From: Bacillota bacterium
GTDB taxonomy: Bacteria > Bacillota > Clostridia > Acetivibrionales > DSM-1351
Direction: 5' to 3'
DNA length: 22,741 nucleotides
Assembly: GCA_023433945.1 (NCBI GenBank)
Contig: JAEYTP010000021.1
Coordinates: 1-22,741, forward strand
How positions within the stretch are numbered: position 1 is the stretch's first letter; each line of letters begins with the position of its first letter. Under the pieces are notes generated by a model that had not been told where the DNA came from, did no database searches, and was given only the letters and a program-made list of their open reading frames with translations. The position numbers were made by a program, and so were the translations under genes. Shown piece by piece: positions 15,627-22,741 of this stretch.

Positions 15627-15845
15627 AAATTTATAAAATACATTACTTGCTGCTTGCCATTTAGTTCTTTTTGTACTTTGATTTTTTAGTAAAATGCCAA
15701 AAAACGAAGCAATATTAACCTTAAAATCATAATCTTAAGTTAACCTTTCGCCATTATTAATATTCAAGCAAAATAAAACATGAAAGGTAATTTAACCAGA
15801 AAATCAGGCGCAATTTAGTTAAAAAAAATATTAAAAAAAAATTCC
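15627..15845. other. AT-rich spoIVB upstream region without genes
   Basis: No coding sequence. It should hold the spoIVB promoter. Visible items are an imperfect inverted repeat TTAACCTTAA/TTAAGTTAA around 15715-15744 with a second TTAACCTT copy just after it, and A-runs near 15822-15842. Nothing here is strong enough to name. Confidence 0.5.
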
Positions 15846-15883
15846 CTCAAAAGAAAAAAACATGCTATTTTTTAGCATGTTTT
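15846..15883 (-). terminator. Rho-independent terminator after recN
   Basis: Perfect 11-bp stem AAAACATGCTA (15857-15867) with TAGCATGTTTT (15873-15883) and a 5-base loop. TTTTTTTCTTTT follows on the minus strand. It closes the OLE-dxs-recN gene run about 40 bases after the recN stop. Confidence 0.92.
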
Positions 15884-15923
15884 ACCTTATTAATAATAAT
15901 AAATCGAATTAATATAGTGAAAT

Positions 15924-17633
15924 TTAGTTAAGTTGTTTTTTAAACTCAATTGCAGCTCTGATTAACTCTTCTGAGTGCTGTTTAGCTGCTTTTGTAACAT
16001 CTGCACCGCCAATAATTCTTGAGATTTCTATAACTCTGCTATCCTCATCGAGTGGTACGACTCTGGTAAATGTGCTTTCATTCTCAGAATACTTTTCAAT
16101 TAGATAATGATTATCCGCCATACAAGCCAGCTGAGACAGGTGAGTTACACAAAGCACCTGGTGCGTCTTGGAAATTTGAGCAAGCTTTTGCCCCACCTTT
16201 TGTGCAGCCTTTCCACTAATTCCTGTATCAATTTCGTCAAAAATCAAAGTTGGTACAAAATCAACATTTGCAAGAATAGTCTTTATAGCAAGCATTATTC
16301 TAGACATTTCTCCGCCCGAAGCTATCTTACTAAGTGGTTTTTGAGGTTCTCCGGCATTTGTTGATATCATAAACTCAGCTTTATCTAGTCCATTATTGTG
16401 GAAATGCTTCTGCTGGTCATCAAAAACCAAGTTTACACTAAATTTAGCATTTTTCATTTCGAGCCCATTCAGCTCATTTGTAATTTTTTCTTCTAATTGA
16501 GAGGCGCAACGCATTCTCAAATTATTGAGTTCTTTGGCCTTGGAGAACATTTTTTCTTCTATCTCGATAATCATTTGTGAAAGCTTTGCAGAAAGCTCTT
16601 CGCTCTGTATCAGCTCATCATATTCCTTGACAGTACTACTATAAAAATCCTTGATTTCAGCAATGCTTGCACCATATTTTCGTTTCAGCCTTGTAATAAC
16701 ATCTAGTCTTTCATCAATCTCCGAAAGTTCTTCTGGCGAAAACTCCGACTCATCACGCCTATTTCTAATTTCCTCCGAAATATCCTCCAATTGATATATA
16801 ACAGATTCCAACTTTTCATGAGCCCCTTTTAATGCCTCATCATACTTCATTGCATATGAAAGCTCTGTAAGAGCTTTGTTCGCATTGTAAACAATAGATT
16901 TTGTCATGCTGTTGCCTCCAGCTAATAAATCATAGCTGGTAGCAAGTGCGTTTACTATCTTTTCAGAATTTGCAAGGAGCTGCCTCTTCTTAAAAAGCAA
17001 GTCATCCTCTCCATCTTTAAGTTTGGAAGCCTTTATCTCTTCTATTTGGAATTTGAGCATATCCAATCTTCTGGCAATTTCACCCTTATCTCCTAATAGT
17101 GACTTCTGCCTTTGTTTTATTTCCTTGTATTGTGAAAACAATAATAAATATTCTTTTTTTAAGCTTTCAATCGCTGCGCCACCGAATGCATCAAGAAATT
17201 GTATATGGCTCTCTGTTTTTAGTAATGATTGGTTATCGTGCTGTCCATGGATATCTATAAGCAATTCCCCCACTTGCTTTAGCACAGAGAGATTGACAAG
17301 TCTTCCATTGATTCGGCAAGTATTCTTTCCATTTACCGATATTTCGCGAGAGAGTATTATATTATCTCCTTCTTGAAACTCTATCCCTAGCTCATCAAGT
17401 AAAGAAATCAATTGTTCACTATCACTGGAGAATACCGCTTCAACTACAGCCTTATCGGTACCTGTTCTCACAATATCTTTACCAATTCTATCACCTAATA
17501 CAGCGTTTATTGAATCAATCAATATGGACTTACCTGCACCGGTTTCACCGGTAAGCACGCTAAGCCCGTTTGCCATATCTATACTTATCTTATCAATAAG
17601 TGCAATATTACTAATGTCTAACTGAAGCAACAT
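15924..17633 (-). CDS. recN: DNA repair protein RecN
   Basis: SMC-like ATPase that gathers DNA ends early in double-strand break repair. From the ATG at 17633 it has 569 residues: Walker A GETGAGKS (29-36), a coiled-coil middle (about 150-370) that folds back, the ABC signature KIASGGEMSR (436-445), Walker B TLIFDEID (462-469) and VTHLSQLA, the last being the characteristic RecN/ABC histidine loop. The length is normal. A TTG two codons upstream (17639) is possible, but AAAGAGGT (17648-17641) is spaced seven bases from the ATG. The gene follows argR by 20 bases, as in B. subtilis, and is the last gene before the terminator at 15846-15883. Confidence 0.97.
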   Translation of the reverse strand: MLLQLDISNIALIDKISIDMANGLSVLTGETGAGKSILIDSINAVLGDRIGKDIVRTGTDKAVVEAVFSSDSEQLISLLDELGIEFQEGDNIILSREISVNGKNTCRINGRLVNLSVLKQVGELLIDIHGQHDNQSLLKTESHIQFLDAFGGAAIESLKKEYLLLFSQYKEIKQRQKSLLGDKGEIARRLDMLKFQIEEIKASKLKDGEDDLLFKKRQLLANSEKIVNALATSYDLLAGGNSMTKSIVYNANKALTELSYAMKYDEALKGAHEKLESVIYQLEDISEEIRNRRDESEFSPEELSEIDERLDVITRLKRKYGASIAEIKDFYSSTVKEYDELIQSEELSAKLSQMIIEIEEKMFSKAKELNNLRMRCASQLEEKITNELNGLEMKNAKFSVNLVFDDQQKHFHNNGLDKAEFMISTNAGEPQKPLSKIASGGEMSRIMLAIKTILANVDFVPTLIFDEIDTGISGKAAQKVGQKLAQISKTHQVLCVTHLSQLACMADNHYLIEKYSENESTFTRVVPLDEDSRVIEISRIIGGADVTKAAKQHSEELIRAAIEFKKQLN

Positions 17634-17653
17634 ACTCAATACCTCTTTATAAA

Positions 17654-18106
17654 CTACTGGTGCATCATTTTATTGAACTTGTTAACAATATCTTCAGCAA
17701 TTTTTTCAGCTCTGCAAACCATCATAAGTGTATCGTCCCCTGCAATTGTGCCCAATATTTCAGGCCACTTCAAAGAATCAATTGCAAAGCAGGCTGCCTG
17801 AGCCATACCTGGAAGTGTCTTTACAACAACAATATTATTGGCATAATCACTCGAAACATAAGCCTCTGTTAAAATAGTTATAAGCCTGTTTGACATAGTG
17901 TTTTCTGACTGAGTGAAAGTAGCATATCTATACCTTCCATCTTCATTCAAAACCTTTATGAGTCGTAAATCCTTTATGTCTCTTGATACAGTAGCTTGAG
18001 TAACCTCCACTCCCTGTTCTTTGAGCTTTTCAGACAACTCCTCCTGAGTCTCTATAACGGTATTTTCTATTATGTCTAAGATTTTAGCATGTCTGTTGTA
18101 CTTCAT
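17654..18106 (-). CDS. argR: Arginine repressor ArgR/AhrC
   Basis: Arginine-responsive regulator of arginine synthesis and breakdown genes. The 150 residues from ATG 18106 have an N-terminal winged helix with the QATVSRDIKDL recognition helix (S41-R42) and a C-terminal hexamerisation and arginine-binding domain with GTIAGDDT (119-126), the acidic pair that contacts arginine. The frame extends to a GTG at 18112, but AAAGGAAGTG (18121-18112) overlaps that codon and is spaced correctly for the ATG. The start follows the nadK stop by two bases, so translation is likely coupled. No clear ARG box was seen upstream of this run. Placement beside recN is conserved in Firmicutes. Confidence 0.97.
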   Translation of the reverse strand: MKYNRHAKILDIIENTVIETQEELSEKLKEQGVEVTQATVSRDIKDLRLIKVLNEDGRYRYATFTQSENTMSNRLITILTEAYVSSDYANNIVVVKTLPGMAQAACFAIDSLKWPEILGTIAGDDTLMMVCRAEKIAEDIVNKFNKMMHQ

Positions 18107-18108
18107 AA

Positions 18109-18969
18109 TCACACTTCCTTTCTGTTGTATATTTTGTTTCTCAATATAGTAAAAAAGTCTTTTGATTGTATTTTAATTATTTTTACTGTTGAATTTGATT
18201 TAAATACCTCGATATAGTCTCCGCCTTTTACTTCATAGCATCTTTGTCCATCAACAGTAACAAGAGCGGTATGCTCATAGTCTTCCGACAAAACCACCTT
18301 AATATGTCGGCTGTCTGAAGCTACAAATGACCTAGAATAAAGCATATGAGGGCAAATAGGCGTTATTAGCATAAGCTCGGCATTAGGTTCAACTATCGGA
18401 CCGCCTGCTGAAAGCGAATAAGCTGTAGAACCGGTAGGTGTGGCAATAACAATTCCATCTCCTGGAAAAGTATCTATGAAATTACCATCTATATATGTGC
18501 TTAGATGCAATATTCGTAAAATCTTTTCTCTTGATATAACGACATCATTTATTGCAGAATCTGAGGAAATCAACTGACCATTTTTATACACATTTGCATG
18601 GAGCATTATACGCTCTTCAATACTGTATTTATCTTTCATCAGGCACTCTATACTTTTGTCAATTTCTTCAGTCTCAATATCGGTGAGAAAGCCTAAAGTA
18701 CCAAGATTTATGCCTAGAATTGGTGTTCCGAATGAATACGCTGTTTTTGCTGTCTTTAGAAAGGTCCCATCTCCCCCTAGACAGATAATGATATCACAGG
18801 CGGTACAAATCTCTGCAACACCATCATCAATGCCCTCCATTCCACAAATATGAGTCTTTGCTGGAGTTATGTAAGTGCCTCCATGTTTCTCTATACTTTG
18901 GATAAGCATATTAGTATATTTAAGCCCCAGATCTTTTTGGGTATTGGTAATTATCCCTATTGTCTTCAT
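18109..18969 (-). CDS. nadK: NAD kinase
   Basis: Phosphorylates NAD+ to NADP+. The 286 residues carry the family's GGDGTF motif (65-70, with catalytic Asp67), the GINLGTLGFL strand, AINDVVISR (about 139-147) that binds the nicotinamide ribose side, and the glycine-rich GDGIVIATPTGSTAYSLSAG (170-189). The start is ATG with AGAAAGGAAC (18983-18974). It sits between tlyA and argR; in B. subtilis this slot is empty, while many clostridia have nadK here. A possible internal promoter is at 19054-19026. NADPH is needed by Dxr, the step after Dxs, so the clustering with dxs makes metabolic sense (inference). Confidence 0.97.
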   Translation of the reverse strand: MKTIGIITNTQKDLGLKYTNMLIQSIEKHGGTYITPAKTHICGMEGIDDGVAEICTACDIIICLGGDGTFLKTAKTAYSFGTPILGINLGTLGFLTDIETEEIDKSIECLMKDKYSIEERIMLHANVYKNGQLISSDSAINDVVISREKILRILHLSTYIDGNFIDTFPGDGIVIATPTGSTAYSLSAGGPIVEPNAELMLITPICPHMLYSRSFVASDSRHIKVVLSEDYEHTALVTVDGQRCYEVKGGDYIEVFKSNSTVKIIKIQSKDFFTILRNKIYNRKEV

Positions 18970-19025
18970 GTATGTTCCTTTCTAAGGACAAGTAACGAGT
19001 ATCCATCTTTAGCAAGTCCAATATA

Positions 19026-19054
19026 ATTATAACATGAGGTAAGCACAAGTTAAA
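19026..19054 (-). promoter_or_regulatory. Possible extended -10 promoter before nadK
   Basis: TGTTATAAT (19034-19026) is a perfect extended -10 box. A weak -35 TTTAAC lies 17 bases upstream (19054-19049). It falls in the 106-base tlyA-nadK gap, the largest gap within the dxs-recN run, and would allow nadK-argR-recN to be expressed separately. Confidence 0.45.
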
Positions 19055-19075
19055 TTAAAATAATTATATTAAAAT

Positions 19076-19885
19076 CTAGGTTAAGCTGGAGTGTGCATTT
19101 GTAACAGTACTATTTATGAGTTCTTCGAGCATATCTGCCGAATAATTGCCTTGCTGCTTTGATATATAAAGAAGATACTCTATATTCCCTTCTGGTCCCT
19201 TTATTGGTGAAAAGGATAAAGCCCTAACGAATAACCCTTTTTCTGAAACAAAATTTATAATTTTCTCTATAACTTCGATATGGACATTACTGTCGCGTAC
19301 AACACCATGTTTACCTACCTTTTCTCTGCCTGCCTCAAATTGTGGCTTTATCAAGCACACTAGTTCCGCTTCGTCCATAAGTAGGTCTAATGCCGCTGGT
19401 AACACCTTTGTAAGAGAAATAAATGACACATCAATAGATGCAAATTGAGCAAGAAAACCTATATCCTCAGGTTTTACATATCTGATATTTGTCCGCTCCA
19501 TACATACTACTCGTGGGTCGTTTCTCAGCTCCCAAGCTAGCTGTCCATATCCCACGTCTATAGCTACAACCTTTTTTGCGCCATTTTGCAGCATGCAATC
19601 GGTAAAGCCCCCTGTTGAAGCACCAATATCTAATGCAATTTTGTCTTTTATGGATATTCCAAATTCTTTTATAGCCTTTGCTAGCTTAAGTCCCCCACGG
19701 CTAACAAAAGGGTTGGGATTTTCTTTTATTTCAACAGTACAATCGACAGGAATTTTTGTCCCGGGCTTGTCCTCACGCAAACCATTAATCCATACAATAC
19801 CCGCCATAATAGCACTCTTGCATTTCTCTCTAGAGTCAAAATAGCCTTCCTTTACCAAAAACGTATCCAATCTTTCTTTCTCCAA
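19076..19885 (-). CDS. tlyA: TlyA-family rRNA 2'-O-methyltransferase
   Basis: S4-domain plus FtsJ-type methyltransferase that, in characterised members, methylates 2'-OH groups of 16S/23S rRNA. From a TTG start at 19885 it has 269 residues: an S4 RNA-binding domain (about 3-60, ERLDTFLVKEGYFDSREK...), the SAM-binding motif ALDIGASTGGFTD (about 84-96), IDVSFISL, and CLIKPQFE. K67, the Asp of IDVSF, the Lys of LIKPQ and the Glu of NIEYL can form the K-D-K-E tetrad. The open frame continues upstream to an ATG at 19948 that overlaps the dxs stop (ATGA), which would add 21 Gln/Lys-rich residues. However, GGAGG (19897-19893) is exactly seven bases before the TTG and the shorter N-terminus matches the family, so the TTG is preferred. 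Confidence 0.95.
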   Translation of the reverse strand: MEKERLDTFLVKEGYFDSREKCKSAIMAGIVWINGLREDKPGTKIPVDCTVEIKENPNPFVSRGGLKLAKAIKEFGISIKDKIALDIGASTGGFTDCMLQNGAKKVVAIDVGYGQLAWELRNDPRVVCMERTNIRYVKPEDIGFLAQFASIDVSFISLTKVLPAALDLLMDEAELVCLIKPQFEAGREKVGKHGVVRDSNVHIEVIEKIINFVSEKGLFVRALSFSPIKGPEGNIEYLLYISKQQGNYSADMLEELINSTVTNAHSSLT

Positions 19886-19911
19886 AACTTTGCCTCCGAA
19901 TCTTTGTAGCA

Positions 19912-19941
19912 TTTTTACTTGTTGCATTTTTATTTGTTGAG
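19912..19941. repeat. Two-copy 15-bp direct repeat between dxs and tlyA
   Basis: TTTTTACTTGTTGCA (19912-19926) and TTTTTATTTGTTGAG (19927-19941) agree at 12 of 15 positions. A weaker third copy precedes them at about 19897-19911. The repeat lies in the 59-base dxs-tlyA gap and explains why the frame stays open there. Confidence 0.65.
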
Positions 19942-19944
19942 TAT

Positions 19945-21810
19945 TCATTCTTTGCACATTTCCATAGCAACTTCAGCGATGGAATTGCTGTCTAGTCCTA
20001 CAAGCTTTATTAATTCATTTCTTGTGCCATGATTAATAAAATCATCAGGTAGCCCTAGGGTCTTAACTCTACAAAAGATATCTCTTGCATTAAGCAAGCT
20101 GATAACATTGCTACCAAAACCGCCCATCAAAGAATTATCTTCAATAGTAATTATCTTATTATATTTTTTTGCACATGCAACAATCGCATTGCAATCCAGT
20201 GGTTTAACAAACCTGGCGTTTATAACTCCTGCTGATACTCCCTTGCTGTTGAGTATGTCAGCGGCTTCAACTGCATTATTGACCATACTGCCGACAGCCA
20301 GAAGACATATGTCGGTGCCTTCTGAAAGTGTTACGCTTGATGCACTGTTTACAGGATGATATTGTCCTATGCTTTCTAAGCCCCTTCCCCTTGGATATCT
20401 GATTGCTACCGGGCCTGTTATACTATAAATAGCATAGTGTAACATGTCCCTTAATTCATTGTAATCAGCCGGAGCCATGATTGTCATATTGGGTATATGG
20501 CTGAGGAAAGACAGGTCAAATACCCCTTGGTGTGTCTCCCCATCCTCTCCAACTATACCTGCTCTATCTATTGCAAAAATCACATGCAGCTTCTGAGTAG
20601 CAACATCGTGTATTATTTGGTCATAAGCTCTCTGCAGGAATGATGAATAGATGGCCACCACTGGCACCATTCCGTTCATGGCAAGACCGGCAGCGCTTGT
20701 AACAGCATGCTGTTCAGCAATACCCACATCATACAGTCTCTTTGGGTATTGCTTTGAAAATTGAGTCAGACCGGTGCCAGTAACCATGGCTGCAGAAATC
20801 GCAACTATCCTGTTATTAATTTCAGCTTCTTTGCACAGAGCAGCTCCAAAAACAGAAGAAAAATCCGGTGAACCGCCTTTTGCTAGTGTTTCACCTGTCT
20901 CCACCTCAAAAGGAGCTATTCCATGGAACCTATCCGGCCTCTCTTCAGCAAAAGAATAACCTTTGCCCTTTTGAGTAAAAACATGTATAAATACGGGCTT
21001 CTTTGACCTTTTTGCAGTATTTAACGCCATTGTGAGTTCTTCAATGTTATGTCCATCGACGGGCCCATAATATTTATATCCGAATGATTCAAATATCGCA
21101 CCAGGTGTTATCAAATACTTTATGGTACCTTTTATACGCCTGATTGCTTCTCTTGTTTTGCCCCCAAGGTTTGGAAGCCTATCGAGAAAGTTGTCAATAT
21201 CTTCTTTTGTCTTCGTATAGAAAGGTCCAGTTCTCATTTTACTAAAGGATCTTGATAGTCCACCCACATTAGGAGTAATAGACATTTCATTGTCATTTAA
21301 AATGACTATAAAATTACTATTAAGTCTTCCTCCATCATTGAGGGCCTCAAATGCCATTCCTCCTGTAAATGCCCCGTCCCCAATTACTGCAACAACATTA
21401 TAATCTTCGTTTTTCATATCTCGTGCCTTTGCCATTCCGAGGGCCGCAGATATGGATGTGCTGCTGTGACCAGTATTGAAACAGTCATGTTGGCTCTCAC
21501 AGGTCTTTGGAAATCCTGATAAACCATTGAGTTTGCGTAAAGTATCGAACTTGTCTTTACGCCCTGTGACTATTTTGTGAACATAAGACTGGTGCCCGAC
21601 ATCCCAAACAATCTTATCCTTTTTTGTGTCAAAAACATTATGCATTGCCAGCGTAAGTTCAACAACACCCAGATTGGATGCAAGATGCCCGCCTGTTTTT
21701 GATACCTTTTCCAATAGAAATTCTCTAATCTCATCAGATAGCTGATTTAGCTCATCTATATTAAGTTTCTTTATATCGTCAGGAGAGTCAATATATTCTA
21801 AATAGCCCAC
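19945..21810 (-). CDS. dxs: 1-deoxy-D-xylulose-5-phosphate synthase
   Basis: First step of the MEP isoprenoid pathway: thiamine-diphosphate-dependent condensation of pyruvate and glyceraldehyde 3-phosphate. The 621 residues have the DXS three-domain layout: an N-terminal ThDP domain with GGH (H42), VGHQ (H73) and GDGAFTGGMAFEALND (144-159); a middle pyrimidine-binding domain with the activating glutamate E365 in VGIAEQHA and the loop DRAGIVGEDGETHQG; and a C-terminal transketolase domain. The length is normal. The start is GTG at 21810 with AAGGAG (21826-21821) ten bases upstream, a slightly long gap. The N-terminus aligns with B. subtilis Dxs. It follows the oapA-like gene by 29 bases. IspA, often next to dxs, is not in the window. 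Confidence 0.98.
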   Translation of the reverse strand: MGYLEYIDSPDDIKKLNIDELNQLSDEIREFLLEKVSKTGGHLASNLGVVELTLAMHNVFDTKKDKIVWDVGHQSYVHKIVTGRKDKFDTLRKLNGLSGFPKTCESQHDCFNTGHSSTSISAALGMAKARDMKNEDYNVVAVIGDGAFTGGMAFEALNDGGRLNSNFIVILNDNEMSITPNVGGLSRSFSKMRTGPFYTKTKEDIDNFLDRLPNLGGKTREAIRRIKGTIKYLITPGAIFESFGYKYYGPVDGHNIEELTMALNTAKRSKKPVFIHVFTQKGKGYSFAEERPDRFHGIAPFEVETGETLAKGGSPDFSSVFGAALCKEAEINNRIVAISAAMVTGTGLTQFSKQYPKRLYDVGIAEQHAVTSAAGLAMNGMVPVVAIYSSFLQRAYDQIIHDVATQKLHVIFAIDRAGIVGEDGETHQGVFDLSFLSHIPNMTIMAPADYNELRDMLHYAIYSITGPVAIRYPRGRGLESIGQYHPVNSASSVTLSEGTDICLLAVGSMVNNAVEAADILNSKGVSAGVINARFVKPLDCNAIVACAKKYNKIITIEDNSLMGGFGSNVISLLNARDIFCRVKTLGLPDDFINHGTRNELIKLVGLDSNSIAEVAMEMCKE

Positions 21811-21839
21811 CTTGTTTGTGCTCCTTCTTCTTGCATGTA

Positions 21840-22508
21840 TTATTCTTTATTTGTATTAATCTTTTTTGTAGTTGTTGCGCTGGTCTTATTATTCCTCTTA
21901 TTAGATTTTCTAGTAAATCTACCAAATAAAAATTTATAAACTATAGCAACCTTATAAATAATATAATTACTATTTGATAGTGCTACTGATTTTCCCAAAG
22001 CTTTTCCACCAACAGTTAGAGATGCCACCATGGCTGTAAGCGCCAGTCCAAAAATGGAATTTTGTCCAGCATCTCCACCCCCTACAAATTTATAAACGAT
22101 AAAAGCAGCAGCTGTTCCGCTTATTACACCACAAATATCACCAACAACGTCATTGCAGAAATTTGATACCTTATCGGCATTTCTGATGAGAAAAATCGCC
22201 TGCTTTGCTCCGTAGAGCTTTCTCGACGCCATGGAATGAAAAGGTGCCTCATCTGCAGCTGTTGCAGCAGTACCAATCAAATCAAATATTATGCTAATAA
22301 AGATTATACCAAAAACTATAAGAAAAGAAACAACTGTACTGGCACGATTTAGTGTCTGATTAGAAAAAAAAGACATAAAGATAGAAATAAAGAATGTAAT
22401 TACAGTTATTATCAACGTCCATATTTTAGTTTGCCTATCAGAACCAACCAGGTTATGTCTAAGCTTAATACGTTTTTCATCAACAGGACGCTTGATTTTA
22501 TCTCCCAC
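21840..22508 (-). CDS. oapA: OLE-associated membrane protein OapA-like
   Basis: Integral membrane protein of 222 residues with about four hydrophobic segments (about 29-49, 57-80, 121-142 and 149-170). The conserved-looking centre holds DLIGTAATAADEAPFHSMAS (76-95), RNADKVSNFCNDVVGDICG (109-127) and TVGGKALGKS (165-174). It lies directly downstream of the structured RNA at 22550-22741 and upstream of dxs. That is the position known for OLE-associated protein, which binds OLE RNA and recruits it to the membrane. I assign it on size, topology, motif style and context. Generic pipelines may call such proteins CorB-like or DUF21, but no CBS domains are present. A basic, Asn/Thr/Lys-rich tail (about 196-222) is probably cytoplasmic and could touch RNA. 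GTG start, with GGAGGA at 22522-22517. Confidence 0.82.
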   Translation of the reverse strand: MGDKIKRPVDEKRIKLRHNLVGSDRQTKIWTLIITVITFFISIFMSFFSNQTLNRASTVVSFLIVFGIIFISIIFDLIGTAATAADEAPFHSMASRKLYGAKQAIFLIRNADKVSNFCNDVVGDICGVISGTAAAFIVYKFVGGGDAGQNSIFGLALTAMVASLTVGGKALGKSVALSNSNYIIYKVAIVYKFLFGRFTRKSNKRNNKTSATTTKKINTNKE

Positions 22509-22549
22509 TTAAATATTCCTCCAAGTGTGTAAAAAACACATATATAATG

Positions 22550-22741
22550 AAAAACAAGGTGGCAGCTCTTTAAGTAAATTTTGCGGCTTAGGTCAGGCAG
22601 GATTTCCCTTGAACGTACTGGAATGTCGCCAAACCAGAGGTTTCCCTTCAAACCTTCAACCATAGTGTTACCACTTATGGGGCCTGATTACCACTTAGAC
22701 CACACCTTAATCCCCAAAAAACCACTAAATAAGAACAGTCT
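22550..22741 (-). ncRNA. ole: OLE RNA, 3' part (5' part beyond the window)
   Basis: A GC-richer, non-coding, highly structured stretch immediately before the oapA-like gene. On the minus strand TCAGGC (22687-22682) can pair with GCCTGA (22598-22593). This helix encloses three hairpins: one at 22680-22660 with a GTAA tetraloop (GNRA type) and one bulged base; one at 22655-22638 (AGGTTT/AAACCT); and one at 22637-22618 (CTGG/CCAG). The one open frame crossing it has no family features and runs on into the next gene. OLE RNAs are about 600 nt, occur in anaerobic and extremophilic Firmicutes, and lie just upstream of oapA in dxs-containing operons. The identification rests on this context and on structure. 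The 3' boundary is approximate, and about two thirds of the RNA should lie to the right of the window. Confidence 0.78.

Noticed and set aside
15640..15720. CATTTTA-type -10 box upstream of spoIVB as a sigma-G promoter
   Set aside because: The matching -35 (GTTAA) is poor and the distance to the start is long. A forespore promoter is expected, but this one is not good enough to call.
17023..17376. 117-codon plus-strand open frame opposite recN
   Set aside because: Antisense shadow of recN, with no family features.
22412..22663. 83-codon minus-strand open frame starting inside the putative OLE RNA
   Set aside because: It has no family features, lacks a good ribosome-binding site, overlaps the start of the oapA-like gene out of frame, and covers a strongly structured RNA.
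1..22741. CRISPR arrays, insertion sequences, prophage genes, tRNA or rRNA genes
   Set aside because: None seen. No regularly spaced repeats, transposase or integrase motifs, or cloverleaf sequences were found; the window is core chromosomal DNA.

Overview
The window reads as a low-GC, anaerobic, endospore-forming Firmicute, most likely a clostridium of the Ruminiclostridium/Acetivibrio type. The reasons are the spo0A, spoIVB and spoVM genes, the AT-rich intergenic DNA, the G-rich Shine-Dalgarno sites, the frequent GTG and TTG starts, and the clostridial gene order dxs-tlyA-nadK-argR-recN-spoIVB-spo0A. The species is an inference. Almost everything is on the minus strand, so the biological reading direction is right to left.

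Right end (22741 to 15924, minus strand). The window opens inside a structured non-coding RNA that I identify as the 3' part of an OLE RNA. It is followed directly by the four-helix membrane protein gene that accompanies it (oapA-like), then dxs, tlyA, nadK, argR and recN. Spacings are small or overlapping, and a strong terminator follows recN. The region joins an RNA-protein membrane complex implicated in Mg2+, cold and alcohol stress to isoprenoid precursor synthesis, rRNA methylation, NADP supply, arginine regulation and DNA repair. This is the most remarkable system in the window, but only about 190 nt of an RNA of roughly 600 nt is present.

Centre-right (15611 to 13178). spoIVB and spo0A stand in the order conserved in endospore formers. 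spo0A has a good sigma-A promoter with a near-consensus 0A box lying in its spacer, and it starts with TTG.

Centre (12952 to 9160). An OmpR-type response regulator, a HAMP/HisKA sensor kinase and a membrane-anchored HtrA protease form what looks like an envelope-stress module. The cytoplasmic arm of HtrA contains a 30-bp tandem repeat.

Left-centre (8976 to 1273). A close-packed run contains an HD-GYP c-di-GMP phosphodiesterase, glgA, nth, an FtsA-like actin-fold ATPase with extra C-terminal repeats, and a GGDEF diguanylate cyclase. Enzymes that probably break and make c-di-GMP thus bracket a storage-glucan gene and a cytoskeletal gene.

Left end. rpmB (plus strand) faces a 23-codon spoVM gene (minus strand), with a bidirectional terminator between them. 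A membrane-anchored protein of unknown function (600-1280, plus) converges on the GGDEF gene. Several starts were moved inward from the longest open frame because a Shine-Dalgarno site and the family N-terminus agree on the shorter form (spo0A, tlyA, spoIVB, recN, argR, the response regulator, nth and the FtsA-like gene).
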